Source of the DNA: CAYJRR01 sp964372275 [NCBI: uncultured bacterium]
GTDB taxonomy: Bacteria; CAYJRR01
Length of the DNA stretch: 39,983 bases
Assembly: GCA_964372275.1 (NCBI GenBank)
Contig: CAYJRR010000026.1
Coordinates: 1-39,983 of the forward strand
Reading direction: 5' to 3'
Below are positions 17,191 through 24,843 of this stretch, one piece after another. Under the pieces are notes generated by a model, which was given only the letters and a program-made list of their open reading frames with translations, was not told the DNA's origin and made no database searches. Position 1 is the first letter of the stretch. The number at the start of each line of letters is the position of its first letter. The position numbers and the translations under genes were made by a program.

Positions 17191-19065
17191 ATGAGCGACC
17201 TTCCGATCCAGCATTCGGCGGCCTTCCGGGCGAGACGCGCCCTCAACTGGTTCCCGCTCGGCCTGGCCTACGCCTTCCTCTACATGGGGCGCTACAACCT
17301 CACGGTCGCCAAGAACGCGCTCGGCGACCTGATGACCAAGGAGGACTTCGGATTCATCTTCCTGGTCGGCACCTGGGTCTACGGCACCGCGTTCCTGCTC
17401 AACGGACCGCTGACCGACAAGATCGGCGGACGGCGCTCGATGCTGGTGTCGCTGTTCGGCTCCGCGGCGGCGAACGCGGCGATGGGGTTCTTCCTCCACG
17501 CGATGCTGACCGGCTGCGACCCGGGGAGCGTCGACATCCGCTTCTGGATGAGCGCCCTCTACGGCGTGAACATGTACTTTCAGTCGTTCGGGGCGGTGGC
17601 GATCGTCAAGGTCAACGCCTCGTGGTTCCACGTGCGCGAGCGCGGCGGGTTCTCCGGGATCTTCGGCACGATGATCTCGTCGGGAATCTTCATGGCCTTC
17701 ACCGTGAACGGCTGGATCCTGCAGCTCCTGAAGCCGGCCGATGGAGGCCTGCTGCCGAGCTGGCACGTCTTCTTCGTCCCGGCGGCGCTCCTCGGATCGA
17801 TCTTCGTGGTGGAGTCGTTCCTCCTGCGCGATCGACCCTCGCAGGCCGGACACGCCGACTTCGACACCGGGGACGCCGACTCCGGCGCCGACGCCGGCGC
17901 GCCGGTGAGCGTCGGGTCGATCATGCGGAGGATCTTCACCAACCCGATCATCCTCACGATCGCGGCGATCGAGTTCTGCACCGGGCTCGTCCGCCAGGGA
18001 GTGATGCAGTGGTTCCCGATCTACCTGAAAGAGGTCTGGGTCCTGCCGTCGAAGCACCCGCTGGTGAACGGCGATGTCACGGGACGACTTCCGCTGTTCG
18101 TGACCGTCTTCGTCGTTGCGGTCGCGCTGTTCCTGTGGGCGCGGCGGCTCAAAGGCAGCCAGCGGCGTCTGGCGATCGTCGCCGGAGCGCTCGTCGCGCT
18201 CGCCCCCTTCTCGGTCTGGGGTTGGGGGGGGTTGCTGTTCGTCGCCGGCGTGATCGGAGGCAACGTCGCGGGGTACGTCAGCGACCTGTTCTTCCAATCG
18301 CGGCGCGCGCCGGCCGCCGGCGGCCTCGACCTGCTGCTGACGATCTGCGCCGTCGTGATGGTCTTCTCGCTCGGCGGGACGACTTCCGAGGTGGGATGGG
18401 CGGTCCCGGCGAAGGGCAAGGAGGGGCAGCCGCCACCGCCGGCGCTCCAGGTCGGCGATCGCATCGTCGAGGTGGCCGGTCGAAACGGATTCTCCAACTG
18501 GAAGGAGATCAGCGAAACGGTGCGCTGTCTCCCCGCCGCGTGCGGCCGGCCGAAGTGCCAGACCGAGATCGCCCACTGGGATCCCGACGCCTGCACCTGC
18601 AGCACGAAGGCATCGCCCGATCCCTCGATCGCCCCGTCGGACGGGACGATCGCGATGACGGTGGTTCGAGGCGGCGAGGAGATGGAGCTCACGATCCGGG
18701 ATCCGAAGGCGACGATGATGGCGGGGGACTCGCGGGCGCTGGCCGCCGGACCGCGGCTGACCCTTTCGCCCTGGGTCCTGGGGGTGCTCGGATTCCTGAT
18801 GTCGCTGTGCGTGATCGGAACGCACGGACTGCTTTCGGGCACGGCGACGATGGACTTCGGCGGACGGCGCGGCGCCGCCACCGCCGTCGGCGTCATCGAC
18901 GGGTTCGTCTACCTCGGAAGCGGCGTGCAGGCGCTGGCCCTGGGAAGTCTCACCACCAAGGACTGGAGCTACTGGCCGATCTTCCTCGTCCCCTTTTCGC
19001 TGGCCGGCTTCCTGCTCTGCCTCCCGATCTGGAACTCCAAGCCCCGAAAGGGCGGCGGGCATTAG
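17191..19065 (+). CDS. GlpT/UhpT-type MFS transporter with inserted PDZ-like, Cys-rich domain
   Basis: A 624-residue membrane protein. The N-half (YMGRYNLTVAKNALGDLM then GFIFLVGTWVYG) and the C-half (GTHGLLSGTATMDFGGRRG then AATAVGVIDGFVYLGSG) align with the organophosphate:phosphate antiporter family, whose members are about 450 residues. Two additions explain the length. An extra hydrophobic pair (about 295-345) sits between the canonical helices 7 and 8. A soluble insert (about 397-522) sits between helices 9 and 10, which is the periplasmic side in GlpT. The insert has a PDZ-like pattern (LQVGDRIVEVAGRNG ... TIAMTVVRGGEEMELTI) interrupted by a loop with five cysteines (about 445-471). 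Substrate unknown; a sugar- or glycerol-phosphate is the family default. Confidence 0.88.
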   Translation: MSDLPIQHSAAFRARRALNWFPLGLAYAFLYMGRYNLTVAKNALGDLMTKEDFGFIFLVGTWVYGTAFLLNGPLTDKIGGRRSMLVSLFGSAAANAAMGFFLHAMLTGCDPGSVDIRFWMSALYGVNMYFQSFGAVAIVKVNASWFHVRERGGFSGIFGTMISSGIFMAFTVNGWILQLLKPADGGLLPSWHVFFVPAALLGSIFVVESFLLRDRPSQAGHADFDTGDADSGADAGAPVSVGSIMRRIFTNPIILTIAAIEFCTGLVRQGVMQWFPIYLKEVWVLPSKHPLVNGDVTGRLPLFVTVFVVAVALFLWARRLKGSQRRLAIVAGALVALAPFSVWGWGGLLFVAGVIGGNVAGYVSDLFFQSRRAPAAGGLDLLLTICAVVMVFSLGGTTSEVGWAVPAKGKEGQPPPPALQVGDRIVEVAGRNGFSNWKEISETVRCLPAACGRPKCQTEIAHWDPDACTCSTKASPDPSIAPSDGTIAMTVVRGGEEMELTIRDPKATMMAGDSRALAAGPRLTLSPWVLGVLGFLMSLCVIGTHGLLSGTATMDFGGRRGAATAVGVIDGFVYLGSGVQALALGSLTTKDWSYWPIFLVPFSLAGFLLCLPIWNSKPRKGGGH

Positions 19066-19126
19066 TACAGCGGGCCCCCCGCCGGGTGGTGGCGGCGAAC
19101 GGGATCTGCGCTAGGATCCGCCGCCT

Positions 19127-19789
19127 ATGGCCAAGACCGCCGCGCGTCCCCTCCCCCGCTCCAAGCCCGCTCCCCGCCGCGCCCGTCCGCGGCTGACCGA
19201 GGAGCAGCTGGAGGAGATCGAGCTCCGGCGGAAGGCGATCGCCGAGAGCCAAGCGGCTCGCGATCGGGAGCGGCGGGCGGCGTGGGAGGAGCACCAGCGC
19301 GAGAGGCGCGAGGCCGAAGCGCGTGCGACCGCGCTACCGGTCGACCCCGAGTACGCCGCCGCGCTCCAGCGCGCCAAGGAACGCGCCGAGAAGGAGCGCA
19401 ACGAACTGCATCGGCGGTCGTTCGACAAGGAGCTCCGCGCCCGCTACCCCGAATCGGGCCTCGAGACCCGCTTCCGGAAGGCGCACGCCGACGTCGACAC
19501 GCGACTGCTCGGCCTCTGGGCGCGGCTGCAGGAGGCCCTCGCCGGCGCCGACGTCCTGCTTCAACGAACCGCCGCCAAGGAGATGGCCCAAGGCTGGCGC
19601 GACCGAGACGCGCGCCTCGCCGAACTGAAGGCGGCGTCGTCCCGCCATTCGAGCAAGCGCGCCGACGCCTCCGCCGTGCTCGAAAACCAGACCGCCAAAC
19701 TGAAGGAGCGGCTCGCCCTCCTGGAGAAAAGCCGCAACGCCGCCCGCAAGCCGACCCGCCGCCGAAAGCGCGCGCCCGCCAGGGATTGA
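19127..19789 (+). CDS. Basic coiled-coil hypothetical protein
   Basis: A 220-residue, highly charged protein. A basic Pro/Arg-rich N-terminus (residues 1-22) is followed by long heptad-like helices rich in Glu, Arg, Lys and Ala (LTEEQLEEIELRRKAIAESQ and beyond), a middle segment with fewer charges (DTRLLGLWARLQEALAGADV), another helix, and a Lys/Arg-rich tail. No signal peptide, membrane segment or catalytic motif. It follows the transporter by 61 bases and is convergent with the HAD gene at a 15-base gap. It could be a DNA- or envelope-associated structural protein, but composition alone does not allow a function. Confidence 0.75.
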   Translation: MAKTAARPLPRSKPAPRRARPRLTEEQLEEIELRRKAIAESQAARDRERRAAWEEHQRERREAEARATALPVDPEYAAALQRAKERAEKERNELHRRSFDKELRARYPESGLETRFRKAHADVDTRLLGLWARLQEALAGADVLLQRTAAKEMAQGWRDRDARLAELKAASSRHSSKRADASAVLENQTAKLKERLALLEKSRNAARKPTRRRKRAPARD

Positions 19790-19804
19790 TTCACCGCCGT
19801 CGGA

Positions 19805-20557
19805 TCAGCGGAGAAATCCGTCGATCGCCGGCACGTCGCCCCGTAACGCTTCCGCCCCCGGAGAGTAGTCGGTCCTCACCCAGACCACCATCGCCCCCGG
19901 GAAGGCGTCCCGCAGCCGATTGACGTGCGTCGTTTCGTTGTCGAACGACGCGGCGACGTCGCCCATCGCGCGCAGGCGGGCGACGGCGATCTCCTTCCAC
20001 TGCGTGTCGGTCATCTCGAAGGTCGGCTTGAGCAGCAGCGTGCCGGGCACGAACCCGCCGTCCAGGAGGGAGCCGACCGTCCCCTCCCGCATCGCCTCGT
20101 GTCGTCCGGTGAGGTAGGCCACCGTCCCCCCTTTCGACTCGACGTCGCGCACGAAGTTGGAGGCGCCCGGAAGCGGGACGTCGTGGCGGCAGAAGGCGCT
20201 GGTGAAGAAACGGTCGCGCCAGAACGGCTTGAAGGCGCGCGTCAGAGCCTCCAGCCTGCCGTCGAGCCCGTCGAGTCTCGCGATCGACTCCGACAGGCGC
20301 CAACCGTCGATCGACTCGACCGACAGTCGCTCGACGCCGGTCAGCCCGTGGTCGCGCGCGAACGCCTCGAGGATGCGGAGCTGTCGCGGACGGTTGTCGA
20401 AGAGGGTCGAATCGAGGTCGAAGGTGACGATCGCGCCGCCGGCCGATGCCGCCTCCTCCACCCGCCTCAGGACGGCGTCGAGAATCCGCGTCTGTTCCGG
20501 ACTCCGGTGCGCGCTGCGCCAGGTCGCGGGGGGTGCGATCTCGGAGGCGGCCGCCAT
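19805..20557 (-). CDS. HAD-superfamily phosphatase
   Basis: About 250 residues from the ATG at 20557, which has AGGG four bases upstream. In-frame ATG 20608 and GTG 20614 are alternatives. HAD motifs in order: VTFDLDSTLFD (nucleophile Asp and DxD), AYLTGRH (motif II Thr), KPTF (motif III Lys) and SFDNETTHVNRLRD (motif IV acidic residues). The cap between motifs I and II is helical, with SVESIDGWRLSESIARLDG. No export signal. The order and spacing fit a small-molecule phosphatase. Convergent with the coiled-coil gene and divergent from the lipoprotein gene. Substrate not inferable. Confidence 0.87.
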   Translation of the reverse strand: MAAASEIAPPATWRSAHRSPEQTRILDAVLRRVEEAASAGGAIVTFDLDSTLFDNRPRQLRILEAFARDHGLTGVERLSVESIDGWRLSESIARLDGLDGRLEALTRAFKPFWRDRFFTSAFCRHDVPLPGASNFVRDVESKGGTVAYLTGRHEAMREGTVGSLLDGGFVPGTLLLKPTFEMTDTQWKEIAVARLRAMGDVAASFDNETTHVNRLRDAFPGAMVVWVRTDYSPGAEALRGDVPAIDGFLR

Positions 20558-20631
20558 CGGGCCCTTGTACCCGAACTCCGCTGGGGCGGCCAGTTCCCAT
20601 GGCGGCATCGGCACCTGGGCGATTTTTCCCC

Positions 20632-20652
20632 GAACCGCCCGGGGCGCGGTTC
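20632..20652. promoter_or_regulatory. Stem-loop in the divergent spacer
   Basis: GAACCGC, a 7-base loop CCGGGGC, then GCGGTTC: a perfect 7-bp stem in the 245 bases between the HAD gene and the lipoprotein gene. Without a T-run on either side it looks more like an operator or 5'-leader structure than a terminator. A second perfect 10-base palindrome CCCCGCGGGG lies at 20762-20771, and AGGAG at 20793-20797 is the ribosome-binding site of the lipoprotein gene. Confidence 0.4.
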
Positions 20653-20802
20653 GGCGTCTCGGCGGACCGTTCCATCTCTTCGTGAAACAAGCGGTTTTGG
20701 GGCCGCATCGGCACGCCGAAATCGGCCGTCCTGGAATGGGGTGTGCACTTCGAGTCGGCTTCCCCGCGGGGAGGTCCGCGAAGTGCCCTGTCAGGAGCGT
20801 CC

Positions 20803-22512
20803 ATGAGATCGGTTCGGTCCGCTTCGGTCGTGATGCTGTTCGCCGCCGGAATCCTTTCGGCCTGTGGCGATACGCGGTCGGGCGCGAGCGCCGGTCCGGA
20901 CGAGACCCCCCCCGTCCTTCGCGTCCTCGCCCCCTCGCGCGGCGCGATCGTCGCCGGAACGAGCGCCACGATCGACGTCCGCGGAACCGTCCAGGACGGA
21001 CGGGGTGTGAAACGCGTCGAGGTCAACGGCGAAGAGGCGATCGTCGAGCCCGACGGAACGTTCGCCGCGACGGTCGCAATCGATCCGGGGATGACCCTGC
21101 TGAAGACGACCGCCGAGGACCGCGCCGGAAACCTCACCGACGACACGCGCGCCGTGATCCGCGGAAACCTCGTCTCCCAGGGAACCTCGGTGTACCAGGG
21201 GATCGTGGCCCGGGTCACCGCCGACACCCTCTTCGACGTCGGGACGATCGCCGGGACGGCGATCGAGCAGATCGACCTGGGGACCGCCGCGCAGCCGTTC
21301 AACCCGGTGGTCGACGTCGGCGGCTCCTGCCTCAACGCGCGCGTCGACGTCCTCGACGCCGACGAGTGGAACGCCGATCTGTACCTCTACCCTGTCGAAG
21401 GCGGCCTCTACTACTCGCTGTGGCTCGACTGGCTCTGGGTCGACATGAACGCGACCTTCAAGGTCGCCTGCCTCGGCGGTAGCTCCGGGGTCTACCTCAC
21501 CGCCGACACCTTCGAGCTGTCGGGGGTGATCTCGCTCGACGTCGCCCCCGACGGGTCGTTCGACGCGGAGATGGCCTCGGCCTACGCGGCGTTCCAGAAC
21601 TTCAATCTCGACGTCGGCTTCATCCCGGGCTCGGTGGTCAATCTGTTCGCGCCCGGTCTCGACATGAAGGTCGCCAGCATCATCGCCTCCAAGGTGGCCG
21701 ACGTCGTCCCGACGAGGATCGAGCAGTATTTCGATTCGCTCGCGATGCAGCACACCAGCGTGATCGCCGGCCGCCAGCTTCAGATCGGATACGTCCCGAC
21801 GCGCCTCGACCTCACCTACGACGGCGCCTGGGTCGGACTCGACACCACGGCCGCGGTCTTGGGGAGCCCCGCGGGCCCCGGCTACGTCTCGACCCCGGCC
21901 GCCGTGCCGCCGATGCCGGCCGGCGAATCGCCGGAGCAGGGGATCCGGATCGCCATGGCCGACGACGTGCTGAACCAATCGCTCACCGCCTTCTGGAACA
22001 CGGGCGTGATGAACAAGAGCTACGACGTCAGTGAGCAGACCGACGGCGGGATCGGGCCGCGGGTGGAGCGGGTCGACGTATGGTGGACCCTTCCCCCGTT
22101 CGTCGTCTCCAGTCCGTCCGACCAGGACGCCAAGGTCTACATCGGCGACCTTCAGATCGACGCGGTGGAGCTCGTCGACGGCGTGGAGAAGAAGACCCGC
22201 GTCTACGGACAGGCCGTGGCCGAGGTCGACGTGATCATCACCGAGCAGAACAAGCTCCGACTGCGCGCCGGCGAGAAGACCGCCTGGTTCGACATCGTCG
22301 AGGAGGAGAGCGATCCCAATCCGATCGAGCAGGCGGCGATCGACATCCTGGGCGGGCTCGCCTTCGAGAACGTCGTCCCGTTCGTCGAGAATCTGATCGG
22401 GGAGTTCCCGATCCCGAGCCTTCCCTACGTGCAGATCACCGGCGTCGACGTGACGGCGACCTCCGGCGAGGGGGGCTATCTGGTGCTGGGCGCGACGATC
22501 GAGCCGAATTAG
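20803..22512 (+). CDS. Large lipoprotein with Ig-like domain and possible TULIP/BPI-like lipid-binding region
   Basis: A 569-residue protein from ATG 20803, preceded by AGGAG with a 5-base gap. An upstream in-frame ATG is rejected because this start gives a clean lipoprotein signal with box LSAC. Residues about 35-115 look like an Ig-like domain of the glucodextranase-B type (PPVLRVLAPSRGAIVAG ... VEVNGEEAIVEPDGTF). The rest is beta-rich with amphipathic helices. IRIAMADDVLNQSLTAFW and the preceding RLDLTYDGAWVGLDTTAAV resemble the C-terminal barrel of BPI/LBP-type proteins, which bind lipids in a tubular fold; this is pattern memory, not an alignment. Probably outer-membrane anchored. Located between a HAD phosphatase and polyphosphate kinase, with no obvious partner. 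Confidence 0.82.
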   Translation: MRSVRSASVVMLFAAGILSACGDTRSGASAGPDETPPVLRVLAPSRGAIVAGTSATIDVRGTVQDGRGVKRVEVNGEEAIVEPDGTFAATVAIDPGMTLLKTTAEDRAGNLTDDTRAVIRGNLVSQGTSVYQGIVARVTADTLFDVGTIAGTAIEQIDLGTAAQPFNPVVDVGGSCLNARVDVLDADEWNADLYLYPVEGGLYYSLWLDWLWVDMNATFKVACLGGSSGVYLTADTFELSGVISLDVAPDGSFDAEMASAYAAFQNFNLDVGFIPGSVVNLFAPGLDMKVASIIASKVADVVPTRIEQYFDSLAMQHTSVIAGRQLQIGYVPTRLDLTYDGAWVGLDTTAAVLGSPAGPGYVSTPAAVPPMPAGESPEQGIRIAMADDVLNQSLTAFWNTGVMNKSYDVSEQTDGGIGPRVERVDVWWTLPPFVVSSPSDQDAKVYIGDLQIDAVELVDGVEKKTRVYGQAVAEVDVIITEQNKLRLRAGEKTAWFDIVEEESDPNPIEQAAIDILGGLAFENVVPFVENLIGEFPIPSLPYVQITGVDVTATSGEGGYLVLGATIEPN

Positions 22513-22596
22513 CGACGTATCCAACTACGCGTATTCGCACGCGCGCGGTGTCAACCGTTGGGTGGCCCGACTCCGCGTGGTTCAATCAACGGTCGC

Positions 22597-24831
22597 ATGG
22601 TGGAGCTCCTGAAAAGCGAGCCCGAGGGGCCGGCCGCGGTCGACCTCAAGGACCCGTCGCTCTACCTGAACCGGGAGCTATCCTGGATCCAGTTCAATCA
22701 GCGCGTCCTCGAGCAGGCGCGCTCGCCGGAGACGCCGCTCCTGGAGCGTCTGAAGTTCCTGTCGATCAGCGGGACCAACCTCGACGAGTTTTTCATGGTC
22801 CGGGCCGCCGGTCTGATGCAGCAGGTTGCGGGGAAGATCGAGGAGCCCGGACCCGACGGGCGGACCCCGTCCGCCGCGCTGCGCGAAATCGCGCGCCAGG
22901 CGCACGAGCTGACGGCCGACCAGTATCGACTTCTCGGTGACGAGCTGACACCGGCGCTCGCCGAGGCGGGGATCCTGCTCGTGCGGCGGAACGGTTTCAC
23001 CCCGGAGGACCGACGCCAGCTCGATCCCTACTTCCACGAGCAGATCTTCCCGGTGTTGACGCCGCTGGCGGTCGACCCCGGCCATCCGTTCCCGAGCCTC
23101 CGAAACCTCACTCTCAATCTGGCGGTCCGACTCAAGCGCCGCGACCGCGCCGCGTCGCTCGGCGTGGTGCAGGTACCGAGCGTCCTGGCGCGATTCGTTC
23201 CGCTCGCCTCCCCCGCCGGGACGCGGCGGCTGGCCTTCCTGGAGGACGTGATTGCGCTGGAGGTCGACCACCTCTTCCCCGGGACCCAGATCGAGGCGGT
23301 CTGTCCGTTCCGCATCACCCGCAACTGGGAGCTGCACTTCGACGAAGAGGATGCCGACGACCTGCTGGAGATGATCGAGAAGGAGGTCCGTCGGCGCGAC
23401 CGCGGCAACGCCGTTCGGCTGGAGGTCGACGAAAGCGCGGACGACGCATTGCGCGCCGAGCTGGTGGAGGCCCTGGGGCTCGGAACCGAGAACGTCTACC
23501 CGATCGCCGGTCCGTTGAACCTCGCCGATCTGATGCGCGTCTACCACACCCACGAGGGGACGACGCCGGGGGGACGGGGGGGCCCCGAGGAGGCCCGACG
23601 GGGGGACCGTTCGACGCGGCTCAAGGACGAGGCGCTGGTCCCGGCGCTTCCGGCGGCGGTGCGCGAAGCGGAGCGGATGATCCCGCTCATCGCCCGCGGC
23701 GACCTGCTGCTGCACCATCCCTACGAGTCGTTCGATCCGGTGGTCGACTTCGTCGAGGAGGCGGCGGAGGACCCGGACGTGCTGGCGATCAAGCAGACGC
23801 TCTATCGCACCAGCGGCGGCTCCTCGATCATCAAGGCACTGGCGCGCGCCGCCGAGAACCGCAAACAGGTGACGGCGATCGTCGAGCTGAAAGCCCGCTT
23901 CGACGAGGAGAACAACATCGCCTGGGCGCGGGCGCTGGAGGAGGCCGGGGTGCACGTCGTCTACGGCCTGATCGGGCTCAAGACGCACTGCAAGATGTGT
24001 CTGGTCGTCCGGCGGGAGGCGAACGGGATCCGGCGCTACCTCCACCTCTCCACCGGCAACTACAACCCGTCGACGGCACGCCTCTACACCGACCTGTCGC
24101 TGTTCACCGCACGCTCGGAGCTGTGTCGCGACGCGTCGGCGCTGTTCAATCTCCTCACGGGAAACGCCTCCTCGGGGGAGCTCGAGCGCTTCTCGGTGGC
24201 GCCGATCGACCTGCATCGCCGGGTTCTCGAGCGGATCGGCGAGGTCGCCGATGCCGCGCGCGCCGGGAAACGGGCCGAAATCTGCGCCAAGATGAACGCG
24301 CTCGTCGACGGGGACGTGATCCGCGCCCTCTACCGCGCCTCGCAGGCGGGAGCGACGATCGAGCTGTTGGTCCGCGGGATCTGCTGCCTGCGGCCCGGGG
24401 TCCCCGGCGTCAGCGACCGGATCCGCGTTCGAAGCGTGGTCGACCGCTTCCTCGAGCACAGCCGGATCTTCCATTTCATCGCCGGCGACGCGGAACGGGT
24501 CTACCTCTCCAGCGCCGACTGGATGCCGCGTAACTTTCAACGTCGCGTCGAGGTGATGTTCCCGGTGGAGGAGCCGGCGGCGGCGCGGCGATTGGTCGAC
24601 GAGATCCTCGGGACGCTCCGGCACGAGCGGGCGCGCTCGTGGCAGCTTTGTCCCGACGGCGAATGGCGCCCGTTCCCGTCGGGCGGCGCCGCGGCGGCGG
24701 GCGGGGAAGGCGCCGGCCTCTACTCGCCGCAGGCCCGCTTTCTCGACCTCGGGCGGGAGGCGGAGCGGGCGCCTCCCAAGCTGCAACCGGTTCCATCGCT
24801 GCACGTCGTCGCGGACGGCAAGAGCGGATAA
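22597..24831 (+). CDS. ppk: Polyphosphate kinase 1
   Basis: Makes polyphosphate from ATP. From the ATG at 22597 the protein is 744 residues, close to the family's roughly 690-740. N-terminal signature YLNRELSWIQFNQRVL, then FLSISGTNLDEFFMVR. The autophosphorylated histidine is in LKTHCKM (H464), and the second conserved histidine is in FLEHSRIFHF (H621). STGNYNPSTARLYTD is also diagnostic. A Gly/Arg-rich insertion of about 25 residues (TPGGRGGPEEARRGDRSTR) sits between the middle domain and the catalytic half, at codons containing G6 and G7 runs. The next gene, a Ser/Thr kinase, begins 12 bases after the stop, so the two are probably co-transcribed. No exopolyphosphatase is nearby. Confidence 0.97.
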   Translation: MVELLKSEPEGPAAVDLKDPSLYLNRELSWIQFNQRVLEQARSPETPLLERLKFLSISGTNLDEFFMVRAAGLMQQVAGKIEEPGPDGRTPSAALREIARQAHELTADQYRLLGDELTPALAEAGILLVRRNGFTPEDRRQLDPYFHEQIFPVLTPLAVDPGHPFPSLRNLTLNLAVRLKRRDRAASLGVVQVPSVLARFVPLASPAGTRRLAFLEDVIALEVDHLFPGTQIEAVCPFRITRNWELHFDEEDADDLLEMIEKEVRRRDRGNAVRLEVDESADDALRAELVEALGLGTENVYPIAGPLNLADLMRVYHTHEGTTPGGRGGPEEARRGDRSTRLKDEALVPALPAAVREAERMIPLIARGDLLLHHPYESFDPVVDFVEEAAEDPDVLAIKQTLYRTSGGSSIIKALARAAENRKQVTAIVELKARFDEENNIAWARALEEAGVHVVYGLIGLKTHCKMCLVVRREANGIRRYLHLSTGNYNPSTARLYTDLSLFTARSELCRDASALFNLLTGNASSGELERFSVAPIDLHRRVLERIGEVADAARAGKRAEICAKMNALVDGDVIRALYRASQAGATIELLVRGICCLRPGVPGVSDRIRVRSVVDRFLEHSRIFHFIAGDAERVYLSSADWMPRNFQRRVEVMFPVEEPAAARRLVDEILGTLRHERARSWQLCPDGEWRPFPSGGAAAAGGEGAGLYSPQARFLDLGREAERAPPKLQPVPSLHVVADGKSG

Positions 24832-24843
24832 GCTAGTGCCGGC

